This document shows, in pieces, positions 32,293 to 42,705 of a stretch of 64,000 nt of DNA. Position 1 is the stretch's first letter. Every line of letters starts with the position of its first letter. The notes beneath the pieces were generated by a model. The model was given only the letters and a program-made list of their open reading frames with translations. It was not told where the DNA came from and searched no databases. The DNA comes from an uncultured Prochlorococcus sp. (GTDB lineage: Bacteria > Cyanobacteriota > Cyanobacteriia > PCC-6307 > Cyanobiaceae). Made by a program: the position numbers and the translations under genes. The stretch covers positions 23,045 to 87,044 of the forward strand of contig CACNWD010000003.1 of NCBI GenBank assembly GCA_902624085.1. Direction: 5' to 3'.

Positions 32293-32472
32293 ATTTTTGA
32301 TGGACTACACTTATATTTATTCTTATTATTATACCTTCTTAATCATATTTAAAAATAGTATTTTTTAATTTAGTATTAATATTAAATAAACTTGACGTAG
32401 TATTCGCATATCTAAAAAAATAATTTTTTTATTGATTTATGATTTAGTATTTTATTAATAAAAAAAAATAAA

Positions 32473-33132
32473 TTGGATAGTATCGAACATTATTTAATTT
32501 CGCCAGATTTAAAAAAATTTAATAAATTTGAACCAAAATTAAATATTGCAGTTCTAGCATCTGGTGAAGGAACAAATTTTCAAGTTCTGATTGATTTATA
32601 CAAAAATAAAAAATTGGATATTGACATAAAATTATTAATTTCAAATAAAGAGAATGCTGGTTGCATGAAGAGGGCAATAAAATCTAATATTCCAAATTTT
32701 CTTATTTTAGAAAAGAATTACAAAAATAAAGAAGAATTCGAAGCTGAAATAATAAAAATTCTAAAGGATTCTAATGTTGAACTAATTGTAATGGCAGGAT
32801 GGATGAAAATAGCTTCAGAAAATTTTGTAAATTCATTTAAAGATAGAATTATTAATATACATCCTTCACTTTTACCATCATTTAAAGGTAAAACTCCAAT
32901 TAATGATGCATTAAAAAGGAAGGCACTCATAACAGGTTGTTCAGTACATTTCGTTGATAAAGAAGTTGATAATGGAAAATTAATTATTCAAGCTGCAATA
33001 CCAATTGAGAAAGATGATAATTTAAGTAGTCTTACAAAAAAAATCCACGATATTGAACATAAGATTCTCCCAATTGCTATTTCTCAAGCAGGATTGACAA
33101 TAAGAAATAAATTAAGGATAAAAAGTAGGTAA
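32473..33132 (+). CDS. purN: phosphoribosylglycinamide formyltransferase (TTG start)
   Basis: IAVLASGEGTNFQVLID, MAGWMKI..INIHPSLLPSFKG. Confidence 0.94.
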   Translation: MDSIEHYLISPDLKKFNKFEPKLNIAVLASGEGTNFQVLIDLYKNKKLDIDIKLLISNKENAGCMKRAIKSNIPNFLILEKNYKNKEEFEAEIIKILKDSNVELIVMAGWMKIASENFVNSFKDRIINIHPSLLPSFKGKTPINDALKRKALITGCSVHFVDKEVDNGKLIIQAAIPIEKDDNLSSLTKKIHDIEHKILPIAISQAGLTIRNKLRIKSR

Positions 33133-34167
33133 ATTTAAACCCTCATTATGTTTATAACCTGAAATTAAATTTAGATTTTGAATAGCTTGACCAGCTTGAC
33201 CTTTTAAAAGATTATCGATCGTAGAAAGTAATATAATTTTTCCACTTCTACTATCAACATTTACTGATATGTATATATCATTTGAATTTTTTACCCATTT
33301 ACTGGAGGGATATGTTCCAACTGGTAATACTTTAACGTTCGTATAATTCCTGTAGAAATTTTCTAGTAAAATTTTACAATCATCAGATGTTAATCCTGGG
33401 TCTTTTAGCCTTCCGTATATTGTTGAAAACATTCCTCTAACGATAGGAATTAAATGTGGAGTAAAGATTAACTGAATATTTAGACCTGAGACATGACTCA
33501 AAATTTGTTCAATTTCTGATGTATGTCTATGATTCAATAAACCATATGCAGAAATACCTTCACCTGCTTCAGAATATAGTAAATGTTCTTTAGGGGTTCT
33601 ACCTCCTCCAGATATTCCACTCTTTGAATCAATAATAATTCCGTCACTCTCAATAATTCCTTGAAGCATGAATGGAATAAGAGGTATTAGTGCCGAAGTT
33701 GGATAACATCCAGGGCAAGCAATTATTCTTGATTTTTTAATTTCTTTTTGATTAAATTCTGGTATTCCATATACTGACTCTAAACATAATTCATAATCAT
33801 TTCTATTATATATTTCTGCTTCTTTATAATAAATTTCTTTCCATTTATCTAATGATTTGTATCTATAGTCAGCAGAAAGATCAATAACTTTTATACCTTT
33901 ATCAACTAATTCAGGAGTAATTGTCGATGACAAACCATTCGGAAGAGATAATAATGCTATTTCAGAACTTTCGAGAATCCTTTGTAGTGAATATTTTTCA
34001 ATAGTAAGATCATTCTCAATATTAATAAAAGGAAACAGATCATTCCATTTTGAACCTGCAGATTTGTTTCCACCTAAAAATGACAATTTAAAATTTCTAT
34101 TTCTTCTTAATAGATTTACTAACTGTATGCCTCCGTAACCTGTAGCACCAACTATTGCAACATTCAT
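33112..34167 (-). CDS. argC: N-acetyl-gamma-glutamyl-phosphate reductase
   Basis: VAIVGATGYGGIQLVNLL, IACPGCYPTSALIPL, FTPHLIPIVRGMF. Confidence 0.96.
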   Translation of the reverse strand: MNVAIVGATGYGGIQLVNLLRRNRNFKLSFLGGNKSAGSKWNDLFPFINIENDLTIEKYSLQRILESSEIALLSLPNGLSSTITPELVDKGIKVIDLSADYRYKSLDKWKEIYYKEAEIYNRNDYELCLESVYGIPEFNQKEIKKSRIIACPGCYPTSALIPLIPFMLQGIIESDGIIIDSKSGISGGGRTPKEHLLYSEAGEGISAYGLLNHRHTSEIEQILSHVSGLNIQLIFTPHLIPIVRGMFSTIYGRLKDPGLTSDDCKILLENFYRNYTNVKVLPVGTYPSSKWVKNSNDIYISVNVDSRSGKIILLSTIDNLLKGQAGQAIQNLNLISGYKHNEGLNLPTFYP

Positions 34168-34253
34168 TTCTCTTAACTGGCAAGTGTGATATAGGATTAT
34201 ATAGTATTGAAATTGTTTATTACAATTGCAATTGCTTTATTATGTAATTTATA

Positions 34254-35987
34254 ATGGAAGAAACAAGTACAAGATCTAATAATCAAGAAATTTCTGATAA
34301 GAAAGAACTACTTGATATAAAGTTTGATCCTATAAGTGATGCTTTAGCTGCAATAAGAAACGGTGAATGCATAATTGTTGTAGATGATGAAGGGAGAGAA
34401 AATGAAGGTGATTTGATATGTGCAGCCCAATTTGCCACACCTCAACAGATAAATTTCATGGCTGTAGAGGGGAGAGGTTTAATTTGTTTGGCAATGCAAG
34501 GAGATAAATTAGATGCTTTAGATTTACCATTAATGGTTGATAGGAATACTGATTCAAACCAGACAGCGTTTACAGTTTCTATTGATGCAGGACCAGAATT
34601 TAATGTATCTACTGGAATTTCTGCTGAGGATAGAGCAAAAACAATTCAAGTTGCAATAAATCCTAATACAGTTCCTGAAGACCTAAGGAGACCAGGGCAT
34701 ATATTTCCATTAAGAGCAAAAAAAGGTGGTGTTTTAAAAAGAGCCGGACATACAGAAGCAGCCGTTGATTTAGCTTTACTTTCAGGTTTATATCCAGCAG
34801 GTGTCATTTGTGAGATTCAAAATCAAGACGGATCAATGTCTAGATTACCGGAACTTAGTAAATACGCTAAGCAATGGGGCATGAAATTAATTTCAATTGC
34901 TGACCTTATAAGATATAGATCTGAGAACGAAAGATTCGTATTTAGAAAATCTGCTACTGAACTGCCTAGTATATTTGGAACTTTTAAAGCTTATGGATAC
35001 ATTAACGAGCTTGATGGATCTGAACATGTTGCTCTTGTTAAAAAAAAATCTAAGACTATTAATGAACCGGTTCTAGTAAGGATGCATTCTGAATGCCTTA
35101 CTGGAGATGCTTTTGGATCATTAAGATGTGACTGTAGACCACAGCTTGAGGCTGCATTATCGAGAATTGAGGAGGAAGGGGAAGGTGTCGTTGTTTATCT
35201 CAGACAAGAGGGGAGAGGTATAGGATTAATTAATAAGTTAAAGGCTTACAGCTTACAAGATGGTGGATTAGACACTGTTGAAGCAAACGAAAAACTTGGA
35301 TTCCCAGCAGATCTTAGAAATTATGGTGTAGGTGCACAAATACTTACAGACCTTGGAATAAAGAAGCTAAAGCTTCTTACAAATAATCCAAGAAAAATTG
35401 CTGGTTTAGGTGGTTATGGTATTGAAGTAGTTTCTCGAGTACCACTAGTAATTTGTCCAGGAGATTATAATGCTAAATATTTAAATGTTAAAAGAACTAA
35501 ATTAGGACATTTACTTGATAATGAACAAAATAAATTTTCAAATATAGATCCGTTCATAGCAATATTTTTGGATGGAAAATATACTTCAGACGAATTGGTT
35601 ACTATTAAGAATCAAATAAATAAATTTTGTCAATTAAAGGATATAGAAGTGAAATTAGAAAGTAGCCCTAGATTACTTGCTATATGGAATCGACCAAAAC
35701 TAGTATGGAGAATTATTCACAAAAAAGATAGAAAAAATATAGTTATAAATAATAACGAAATAAAGAAAATAGAGGAATTTATCTACAAACTCTCAAACAT
35801 TAAGAAAAGTTCAAAAGTTGGCTTAATAGTTGCTAAAAATATTGATCAAGCCCTCCATCCCACAAATAATATTAAAATTGAGAATACATTAATAACTGAT
35901 CAAAATGAGAAACTTTACGCTTCTACAAGAAAATTTAATTTAGATAAAGTACCTTTTACTATAATTTTAGAAAAAACAAGGAATTAA
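34254..35987 (+). CDS. ribBA: bifunctional DHBP synthase / GTP cyclohydrolase II with C-terminal extension
   Basis: [50 protein letters not shown]; ~150 aa after the RibA domain unassigned. Confidence 0.95.
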   Translation: MEETSTRSNNQEISDKKELLDIKFDPISDALAAIRNGECIIVVDDEGRENEGDLICAAQFATPQQINFMAVEGRGLICLAMQGDKLDALDLPLMVDRNTDSNQTAFTVSIDAGPEFNVSTGISAEDRAKTIQVAINPNTVPEDLRRPGHIFPLRAKKGGVLKRAGHTEAAVDLALLSGLYPAGVICEIQNQDGSMSRLPELSKYAKQWGMKLISIADLIRYRSENERFVFRKSATELPSIFGTFKAYGYINELDGSEHVALVKKKSKTINEPVLVRMHSECLTGDAFGSLRCDCRPQLEAALSRIEEEGEGVVVYLRQEGRGIGLINKLKAYSLQDGGLDTVEANEKLGFPADLRNYGVGAQILTDLGIKKLKLLTNNPRKIAGLGGYGIEVVSRVPLVICPGDYNAKYLNVKRTKLGHLLDNEQNKFSNIDPFIAIFLDGKYTSDELVTIKNQINKFCQLKDIEVKLESSPRLLAIWNRPKLVWRIIHKKDRKNIVINNNEIKKIEEFIYKLSNIKKSSKVGLIVAKNIDQALHPTNNIKIENTLITDQNEKLYASTRKFNLDKVPFTIILEKTRN

Positions 35988-36421
35988 CCTAAATACGCTT
36001 TTATAATTTTTGAGCCATTTTTTAGCTTTAAAACAACATCCATATTATTTGTTTTTCCAAATACAGTATGTACTCCATCTAAATGTGGCTGAGGTTCATA
36101 AACTATAAAAAATTGACTACCTCCAGTGTTTTTGCCGGCATGTGCCATCGATAAGGAGCCAGTAATATGTTTATTAGAATTTATTTCACATTTTATTTTG
36201 TAACCAGGACCTCCTGTACCAGGCATTCCTGAAGATCCTTCTCTTGTATTTGGACATCCACCCTGTGCCATAAAACCAGGAATGACTCTATGAAATGATA
36301 AACCATTATAAAATCCTTCATTTACAAGTTTTGTAAAATTATCGACCGTATTAGGAGCATCTTTAGAAAATAGATCGAACTCAATATTACCTGAGTCAGT
36401 TTCAAAAATAACTTTTGACAT
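35984..36421 (-). CDS. cyclophilin-type peptidyl-prolyl isomerase
   Basis: [31 protein letters not shown]. Confidence 0.94.
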   Translation of the reverse strand: MSKVIFETDSGNIEFDLFSKDAPNTVDNFTKLVNEGFYNGLSFHRVIPGFMAQGGCPNTREGSSGMPGTGGPGYKIKCEINSNKHITGSLSMAHAGKNTGGSQFFIVYEPQPHLDGVHTVFGKTNNMDVVLKLKNGSKIIKAYLG

Positions 36422-36463
36422 GTTTAAAAACCATTTACTGCAGTATATTACATGAATAAAATT

Positions 36464-36838
36464 TTAGAGAAGTTTTTCCAGGTTTTCTCTTATGTCATCT
36501 AAATTATCACCATTGTTTTTTTTGTCTTCCCATTTATCTACTTCTAAGTTTTTTTGAGGAGGGGTTAATAATAATCTATCTTCAAGAGTCTTCGGTATGA
36601 AATCTTTAGTCACTAGCCTAGTTTCATAATCACATTTATTGCAAAATTCTTTAATTTCTTCTAAATTAACCTTTTCTATCGAAGGAATAGGAAAGTTTTG
36701 TGCTTCTAAAAGACCAACATACCTTTCAGCATCATCCATTTCTTCAAACATTAATACAATTGTTCTACCTCTAAGTTCTATGGAATGAATACCTTCATTA
36801 TCAGTATTAGGGTTATAAAGTAGAACAAATATTTTCAT
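36464..36838 (-). CDS. DUF3110 family protein
   Basis: VLLYNPNTDNEGIHSIELRGRTIVLMFEEMDDAERYVGLLEAQ. Confidence 0.85.
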   Translation of the reverse strand: MKIFVLLYNPNTDNEGIHSIELRGRTIVLMFEEMDDAERYVGLLEAQNFPIPSIEKVNLEEIKEFCNKCDYETRLVTKDFIPKTLEDRLLLTPPQKNLEVDKWEDKKNNGDNLDDIRENLEKLL

Positions 36839-36853
36839 GATAAATTTTTAAAA

Positions 36854-37759
36854 TTACGCTTCAGAAAGGGATAGTTCCTGCAATCTTGAATATAGAGCAA
36901 TTTCCTCATCGTTCATATTAGCAGGGATAACCACAACTATCTCTACATATTGATCACCTATATTATTACCGTGAACCATACCTCTTCCTTTAAGCCTAAG
37001 TAATCTTCCCGTTGATGATTTAGGTGGAACCTGAAGAGTAACATAACCTTCAAGAGTAGGTACATCAACAGCACAACCTAAAAGTGCATCAGGTGGAAAT
37101 AATTCAAGCTTGTAAAGGACTCGTAATCCATCAATTCTCAATCCATCAGAAGTCTGAACTTTTAATTGTAGATAATGATCTTTTCCTCCTCTAGCAATAT
37201 TTTCTAACCTAAGCCTCCACCCGTCCCCCGCGAAAGGTGGTGTATCAACTTCGACGATAGTTTTATCTTCAAGTTCAATTAATATAGTTGATCCCATAAG
37301 AGCCTCATCTGGCGATAATTCTATAATTGTTTCAACGTCTTGAAAGGACTTTACAGGTGGAGGCGAGTTAGTTGATTTAGCAGGATAATCAAAATTATCA
37401 AATTCTTCTTCAGATATATCCCCGTCTTGAAAATCATCTTCTGATTCACTTTCAGTATATTTGTTAAAGCCAAAGAGCATATCTAAATATTCTTCAAATT
37501 CAGGAAATCCTGTTGCTAAATTATTTTTTTTATTGGCAGATTCTTTCCCATCGAGAGAAGCTCTTAGCTTTGGGTCACGTAAAAATTCATAAGCTTCATT
37601 TATTAATTTAAAACGCTCTTCTGCATTAATATCATTTTTATTTAAATCTGGATGCCATTTTCTAGCTTCTCTTCGAAAAGCCTTTTTTAGTTCAAAATCA
37701 TCAAAGTTCTTTGATAATCCTAGAATTGATAAATAATCAGTTTTAGAGGAAGTAGTCAT
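36854..37759 (-). CDS. dnaJ: DnaJ-type chaperone, J domain plus C-terminal domain, no zinc finger
   Basis: DYLSILGLSKNFDDFELKKAFRREARKWHPDLN; start placed at internal MTTSSKTDY because the listed start (37792) overlaps dnaK by 50 nt. Confidence 0.88.
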   Translation of the reverse strand: MTTSSKTDYLSILGLSKNFDDFELKKAFRREARKWHPDLNKNDINAEERFKLINEAYEFLRDPKLRASLDGKESANKKNNLATGFPEFEEYLDMLFGFNKYTESESEDDFQDGDISEEEFDNFDYPAKSTNSPPPVKSFQDVETIIELSPDEALMGSTILIELEDKTIVEVDTPPFAGDGWRLRLENIARGGKDHYLQLKVQTSDGLRIDGLRVLYKLELFPPDALLGCAVDVPTLEGYVTLQVPPKSSTGRLLRLKGRGMVHGNNIGDQYVEIVVVIPANMNDEEIALYSRLQELSLSEA

Positions 37760-39740
37760 TGTCCCATGGATCATCGTCCCTAGAGTTACCATACCTCGGA
37801 TTTCTATAATTTCTATCTATTTGGTTATCCCAAGGATCATCATCCCAGTAATCATCAGAAAATAATTCATCTTTTATAGACCCAAAAGTATTTTTGATAC
37901 CTTGAAGAGGATTATTTTCAATTTTCTTTTCAGAAGCAAATTTTCTATTTAATCCGAATAAGGCTTCCTGTAAGGCACTACATGAAATTTCCAATTCTTG
38001 AGGATCTTCATCCTCTAAAAATTCTTCGACATCTTGTATAGCGATCTCAACTGCTCTTTGTTGTCTTTCAGCTCCATATGGCCCAAACTCTAAAGAAGCA
38101 TCTCTAAGTCTTCTCTCTGCTTGAGCTATCAGAGTGAGAGCATTATTCTTCCTATCTATAACGGATCTCTTTTTCTTATCTTCACTCGCTTTTGATTTTG
38201 CTTCATCAATAATTTTATTAATTTCATCTTCATTTAAATTAGATCCTCCAGTTATACTTACAGACTGATTCCTTCCTGTTGTTCTATCTGTCGCACTGAC
38301 TTCAAGTAATCCATTAGCATCTATATCAAATGCAACCTGCACTTGTGGTATTCCTCTTGGAGCTGGAGGAATACCTGATAATCGAAATTTACCCAATGAT
38401 TTATTTTCTCCAGCGAGTGGTCTCTCTCCTTGACAAATTTTTATAAAAACAGAAGATTGATTCGCTTCAGAAGTACTAAAAACATCTGATTGTCTTACTG
38501 GTATTGGAGTATTTCTTGGAATTAATACTTTCATTAATCCACCAATAGTTTCAAGACCTAAAGAAAGTGGCGTTACATCATTTAAAAGCAAATCTCGTAG
38601 TTCTCCGCTTAAAATTCCTGATTGAATTGCGGCACCAATTGCTACGACTTCATCTGGATTAACTGTTTGACATGGATCATTAGGGACTAATGTTTTAACT
38701 AATTGTTGAACCATCGGTATTCTTGTTGAGCCGCCTACGAGAACGACTTCATCAACTTCATCTGGATTCCATCCAGAATCATCTAATGCAATTTGTACTG
38801 GTTCTAATAATCTATCAAGTAAATCTTGGGATAAGGATTCAAAAAGTTTTCTATCCAAAGTCTCATCTATATGAAGAGGACCTTGTTCATTTGTAGTAAT
38901 AAAAGGAAGAGATATTTTTGTTTTATTTAGTCCTGATAACTCACATTTTGCCTTTTCAGCTGCTTCTGTTAATCTTTGGAGTGCTTGTCTATCTCTACGT
39001 AAATCAATTTTATACTTAGTTAAGAAGTTTTCTGCTAACCAATCAACTATTTTTGAATCAAAATTATTGCCTCCGAGTTGAGTATCTCCACAGGTTGCTT
39101 TTACATCAAAAACACCATTAGATATTCTTAATAAAGAGACATCAAATGTACCTCCCCCTAAGTCAAAAACTAAAACGTTATTAGCAGAACTTTTTTCAAA
39201 GCCATATGCTAAGGCGGCGGCTGTTGGTTCATTAAGAATTCTTTCAACTTTAATACCTGCTAAAAGGGCGGCATCTTTAGTGGCTTGTCTTTGAGATTCA
39301 TTGAAATAAGCAGGAACAGTGATAACAGCAGAATCAATTGTATCTCCAAGAAATGTTTCTGAATCATCTATTAATTTCCGAATAATTGAACTTACCAACT
39401 CTTCAGGTGCATATTCTCTTTCGGTAAAAGGACTTAATACTCTTACATTACCATTATCGTTTGACTTGATATTATATGGCACTGACATGCTAGTTTCATC
39501 TAATTCATCCCACTCGCGACCTACAAATCTTTTTAAATTAAAAAACGTATTTTTAGGATTTAAGACAAGTTGTCTTCTGGCTTGATCACCAATAACAATT
39601 TCAGACTCTTTAGTGAATCCAACAATTGAAGGTGTTGTTCTAGTACCTTCAGAACTAGCAATTATTACTGGGCGACCGGCTTCAATTACTCCAACCACGG
39701 AGTTAGTAGTGCCTAAATCAATTCCAACAATTTTCCCCAT
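37743..39740 (-). CDS. dnaK: molecular chaperone DnaK (DnaK2-like)
   Basis: GIDLGTTNSVVGV, VFDLGGGTFDVSLL, VGGSTRIPMVQ; acidic DDDPWDN repeats at the C-terminus. Confidence 0.97.
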   Translation of the reverse strand: MGKIVGIDLGTTNSVVGVIEAGRPVIIASSEGTRTTPSIVGFTKESEIVIGDQARRQLVLNPKNTFFNLKRFVGREWDELDETSMSVPYNIKSNDNGNVRVLSPFTEREYAPEELVSSIIRKLIDDSETFLGDTIDSAVITVPAYFNESQRQATKDAALLAGIKVERILNEPTAAALAYGFEKSSANNVLVFDLGGGTFDVSLLRISNGVFDVKATCGDTQLGGNNFDSKIVDWLAENFLTKYKIDLRRDRQALQRLTEAAEKAKCELSGLNKTKISLPFITTNEQGPLHIDETLDRKLFESLSQDLLDRLLEPVQIALDDSGWNPDEVDEVVLVGGSTRIPMVQQLVKTLVPNDPCQTVNPDEVVAIGAAIQSGILSGELRDLLLNDVTPLSLGLETIGGLMKVLIPRNTPIPVRQSDVFSTSEANQSSVFIKICQGERPLAGENKSLGKFRLSGIPPAPRGIPQVQVAFDIDANGLLEVSATDRTTGRNQSVSITGGSNLNEDEINKIIDEAKSKASEDKKKRSVIDRKNNALTLIAQAERRLRDASLEFGPYGAERQQRAVEIAIQDVEEFLEDEDPQELEISCSALQEALFGLNRKFASEKKIENNPLQGIKNTFGSIKDELFSDDYWDDDPWDNQIDRNYRNPRYGNSRDDDPWDNDYFL

Positions 39741-39837
39741 AATTTATTATGGATAACTAAAACTTAACTTAAAATTTAATTAAAACAAATAATTAATAAT
39801 TTTGTTTTCATATTAGTAAAAATATCTCTTTTGTTAA

Positions 39838-39872
39838 GTTCAATTATTATTAATTTTTATATATTATTGAAC
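39838..39872. repeat. inverted repeat GTTCAAT...ATTGAAC upstream of dnaK
   Basis: 7-bp perfect arms separated by 21 nt of A/T. Confidence 0.5.
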
Positions 39873-39977
39873 ATTAAATTTATTTATAAAATTAATTATT
39901 TTAGTGAATTTAATAAATAGAACTTAAATTTTGTTGTAATTAACTTTATTTATGTTCTTCATTGCTTTATATTTATA

Positions 39978-40064
39978 CGGAGAGAGAGGGATTCGAACCC
40001 TCGATAGAGTTGCCTCTATACAGCATTTCCAGTGCTGCGCCTTCAACCACTCGGCCACCTCTCC
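39978..40064 (-). tRNA. tRNA-Ser (GGA anticodon)
   Basis: Class II tRNA with long variable arm; anticodon stem-loop CAGCACTGGAAATGCTG, T arm GAGGGTTCGAATCCCTC. Confidence 0.95.
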
Positions 40065-40112
40065 AATAGATTTATTTTAACCTTTTAGCATCCCTTATTT
40101 GAGGAAAGATAC

Positions 40113-40487
40113 TTGAAAAAGAAGTTTAGAGTCACTATAAGGAATAAAGTAACTGGAAAAGTTTATCAAGAAGATGTTAGTAGTGATGAATATATATTAA
40201 AGGAATTTGAAAAAAAGGGTTTAAGGCTGCCATTCTCATGTAGGAATGGATGTTGCACTGAATGTGCTGTAAAAATTATTTCGGGTAAACTTGAACAAAG
40301 ACATGCAATGGGAGTATCGCAAGCTTTAAAGGATGAAGGATATGCTTTGCTCTGCGTGGGTAAAGCCCTAGAGGATGTTGAAGTTGAAACTACATACTAC
40401 GATGAGGTTTATGAATTGCAATTCGGGCAATTCTTTGGACAAGGCACTACAAGAGTAGCACCACCATGGGAATTTGAAGAAGATTAG
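40113..40487 (+). CDS. 2Fe-2S ferredoxin (TTG start)
   Basis: PFSCRNGCCTECAVKII...LLCVGKAL Cys motif. Confidence 0.93.
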   Translation: MKKKFRVTIRNKVTGKVYQEDVSSDEYILKEFEKKGLRLPFSCRNGCCTECAVKIISGKLEQRHAMGVSQALKDEGYALLCVGKALEDVEVETTYYDEVYELQFGQFFGQGTTRVAPPWEFEED

Positions 40488-40491
40488 ATAA

Positions 40492-41340
40492 ATGAATATA
40501 ACTGAAAAATTTAAAAATTTAAAAATCAATATAAATCTAGATAACCTTACAGAAATAGCTAAAAACGCAGCAACAATAGGTTCTGAAATAATTAACTCAA
40601 ACTATAACAAGATTCAAAGAATTTCATCTAAAGGTAGAGAAGGTGATCTAGTTACAAATGTTGATCTTGAGGTTGAGAGAAAAATTAAATATTATCTATT
40701 AGATAAAACTCCAAAAATTACAATACTTGCTGAGGAATCCGGCAAATCCAACAAATCATCTGATTTGATGTGGTGCATAGATCCATTGGATGGAACAACA
40801 AACTATTCCCACGGATATCCATTCTTTGGCACCTCAATTGGGCTTGTATATAAGGGTATACCAATTTTAGGTGCAATATCTATACCTTATTTAAATGAAC
40901 TTTATTGGGGTTGTATAAACAAAGGGGCTTATTGCAATAATGAGATAATCAAAGTTTCAAACCCAATTAATTTAGCTGAAAGTTTATTAGTAACAGGTTT
41001 CGCTTATGACAGGTTTGAAACTGAAAATAATAATTATGCAGAGTTTTGCTGGCTTACTCATAAAACAAGAGGTGTAAGAAGGGGTGGAGCAGCGGCAGTA
41101 GATCTCGCATTTGTTGCTAGTGGCAAGGTTGATGGATTTTGGGAAAGAGGACTACAGATATGGGATATTGCCGCTGGTGCTATTATTGTTCATGAAGCAG
41201 GTGGATTTATTTCTAATTATCCAAATGGAGAACTAGATCTATATTCCGGGAGAATTTTAGCTTGTAGTCCTAAGATTAATATTGAACTTATAGATCAGCT
41301 ATCAAAAGTTACTCCTTTTAAAAATAATTTGTATACCTAA
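40492..41340 (+). CDS. inositol monophosphatase family protein
   Basis: EESG..., DPLDGTTNYSHGYPFFGTSIG, WDIAAGAIIVHEAGG. Confidence 0.93.
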   Translation: MNITEKFKNLKININLDNLTEIAKNAATIGSEIINSNYNKIQRISSKGREGDLVTNVDLEVERKIKYYLLDKTPKITILAEESGKSNKSSDLMWCIDPLDGTTNYSHGYPFFGTSIGLVYKGIPILGAISIPYLNELYWGCINKGAYCNNEIIKVSNPINLAESLLVTGFAYDRFETENNNYAEFCWLTHKTRGVRRGGAAAVDLAFVASGKVDGFWERGLQIWDIAAGAIIVHEAGGFISNYPNGELDLYSGRILACSPKINIELIDQLSKVTPFKNNLYT

Positions 41341-41352
41341 ATCAATAATAAA

Positions 41353-42504
41353 ATGAACGATATCAAGGAATTTAATTTACTAGATGTAAGAAAGAATTCA
41401 CAAATAGTTAATACATTAAATAAAGTTTATAAATTATGGGGTTATGAGAAAATCGCTCCTTCAATGATAAATAATATTGATATTTTAAAAACAAGTGGAG
41501 TTATTAATCAGGATGAATTAGTTACTTTGGTTAGTAATAAGTCATTATGTCTTAGACCTGAAATGACAACCTCTATAGTAAAACTAATATCTACAAGATT
41601 AATAAATAAAAAAAGACCTATTAGACTATGGAATAATGGAATAATATTTGAGAAAAAGGATGGTGTTAAAAATTCTCAAAGGTTTAATGAGAGGATACAA
41701 AGTGGAATTGAACTAATTGGATATGATACTGAATTTCCTGAAATAGAAGTTATTAATATACTTTTTGATTCAATTAATAAACTAAAATTAAAAGAAAATT
41801 GCAATCTAATTTTTCTTGTAAGTAGTACTACAATAATGGATTTAATACTTAATAAATATAAAAATAATAATTACGAAGAAATAAAGAAAAGCATGATTAA
41901 TTTAGATCAAGATAACTTAAATAAACTTCATATTACACAGCAAGATAAAGATCTTCTCAATGATCTTCTTTATACAAGAGGTGATCCAAATAATGTAATA
42001 GATAAATTATCAAATTTATTTGGAAATAGTAAAGTATTAGATGATTTGCGATATCTATTTAATACTATTCAACCAATTGCAAATAAATACCAAATTAGGA
42101 TTCAATTAGATCCTACTTTTCAACCACATTTAAATTTATATGAAGGAATAGTTTTTCAAATGATAAGTGTAAGAAATGGTGAAAAATCTATCATTGCAAA
42201 AGGAGGAAGATATGATGAGTTAGTTAGATTCTTCAATTCAAAAGAAAATGTGCCAAATGGTTTAGGATTTAGTATTTCTATAGATAATTTAAGAAAAATT
42301 ATTAAAGAGGAAAATAATACTAATGAAAAAATATTATTACTTTATCAAAAAAAAGAAGATTTACCACTAGCAATCGAGGAACAAAAAAAATTACATGAAA
42401 AAGGTATCATTACAATTTTAGAGATAAACCCTTGTAAAGATATTTCACTATCAAAGAACCTTATGAAGGAAAATAATTGCTCTGAAATTAAATGGATTAA
42501 ATAA
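41353..42504 (+). CDS. hisZ: ATP phosphoribosyltransferase regulatory subunit (HisS-like paralog)
   Basis: Class II aaRS-like fold lacking the anticodon-binding domain; ALCLRPEMT-type motif, GGRYDELVRFF. Confidence 0.85.
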   Translation: MNDIKEFNLLDVRKNSQIVNTLNKVYKLWGYEKIAPSMINNIDILKTSGVINQDELVTLVSNKSLCLRPEMTTSIVKLISTRLINKKRPIRLWNNGIIFEKKDGVKNSQRFNERIQSGIELIGYDTEFPEIEVINILFDSINKLKLKENCNLIFLVSSTTIMDLILNKYKNNNYEEIKKSMINLDQDNLNKLHITQQDKDLLNDLLYTRGDPNNVIDKLSNLFGNSKVLDDLRYLFNTIQPIANKYQIRIQLDPTFQPHLNLYEGIVFQMISVRNGEKSIIAKGGRYDELVRFFNSKENVPNGLGFSISIDNLRKIIKEENNTNEKILLLYQKKEDLPLAIEEQKKLHEKGIITILEINPCKDISLSKNLMKENNCSEIKWIK

Positions 42505-42705
42505 TATTAAAAAACTTTAGATATAAAATATTATTAATACTTATTACATATAAATAATTTCTCAAAAATAATATTTTTTGTTTTTTAAATAATTATTAAT
42601 AAACATATTTATTGTTATTTATGTTGTACGGACAATACTCCTAACAAAACTTGAATAAGAGGTTTTAAAGAAATAAAATGAAATTGCTTTTCTATTCCAA
42701 AATAA

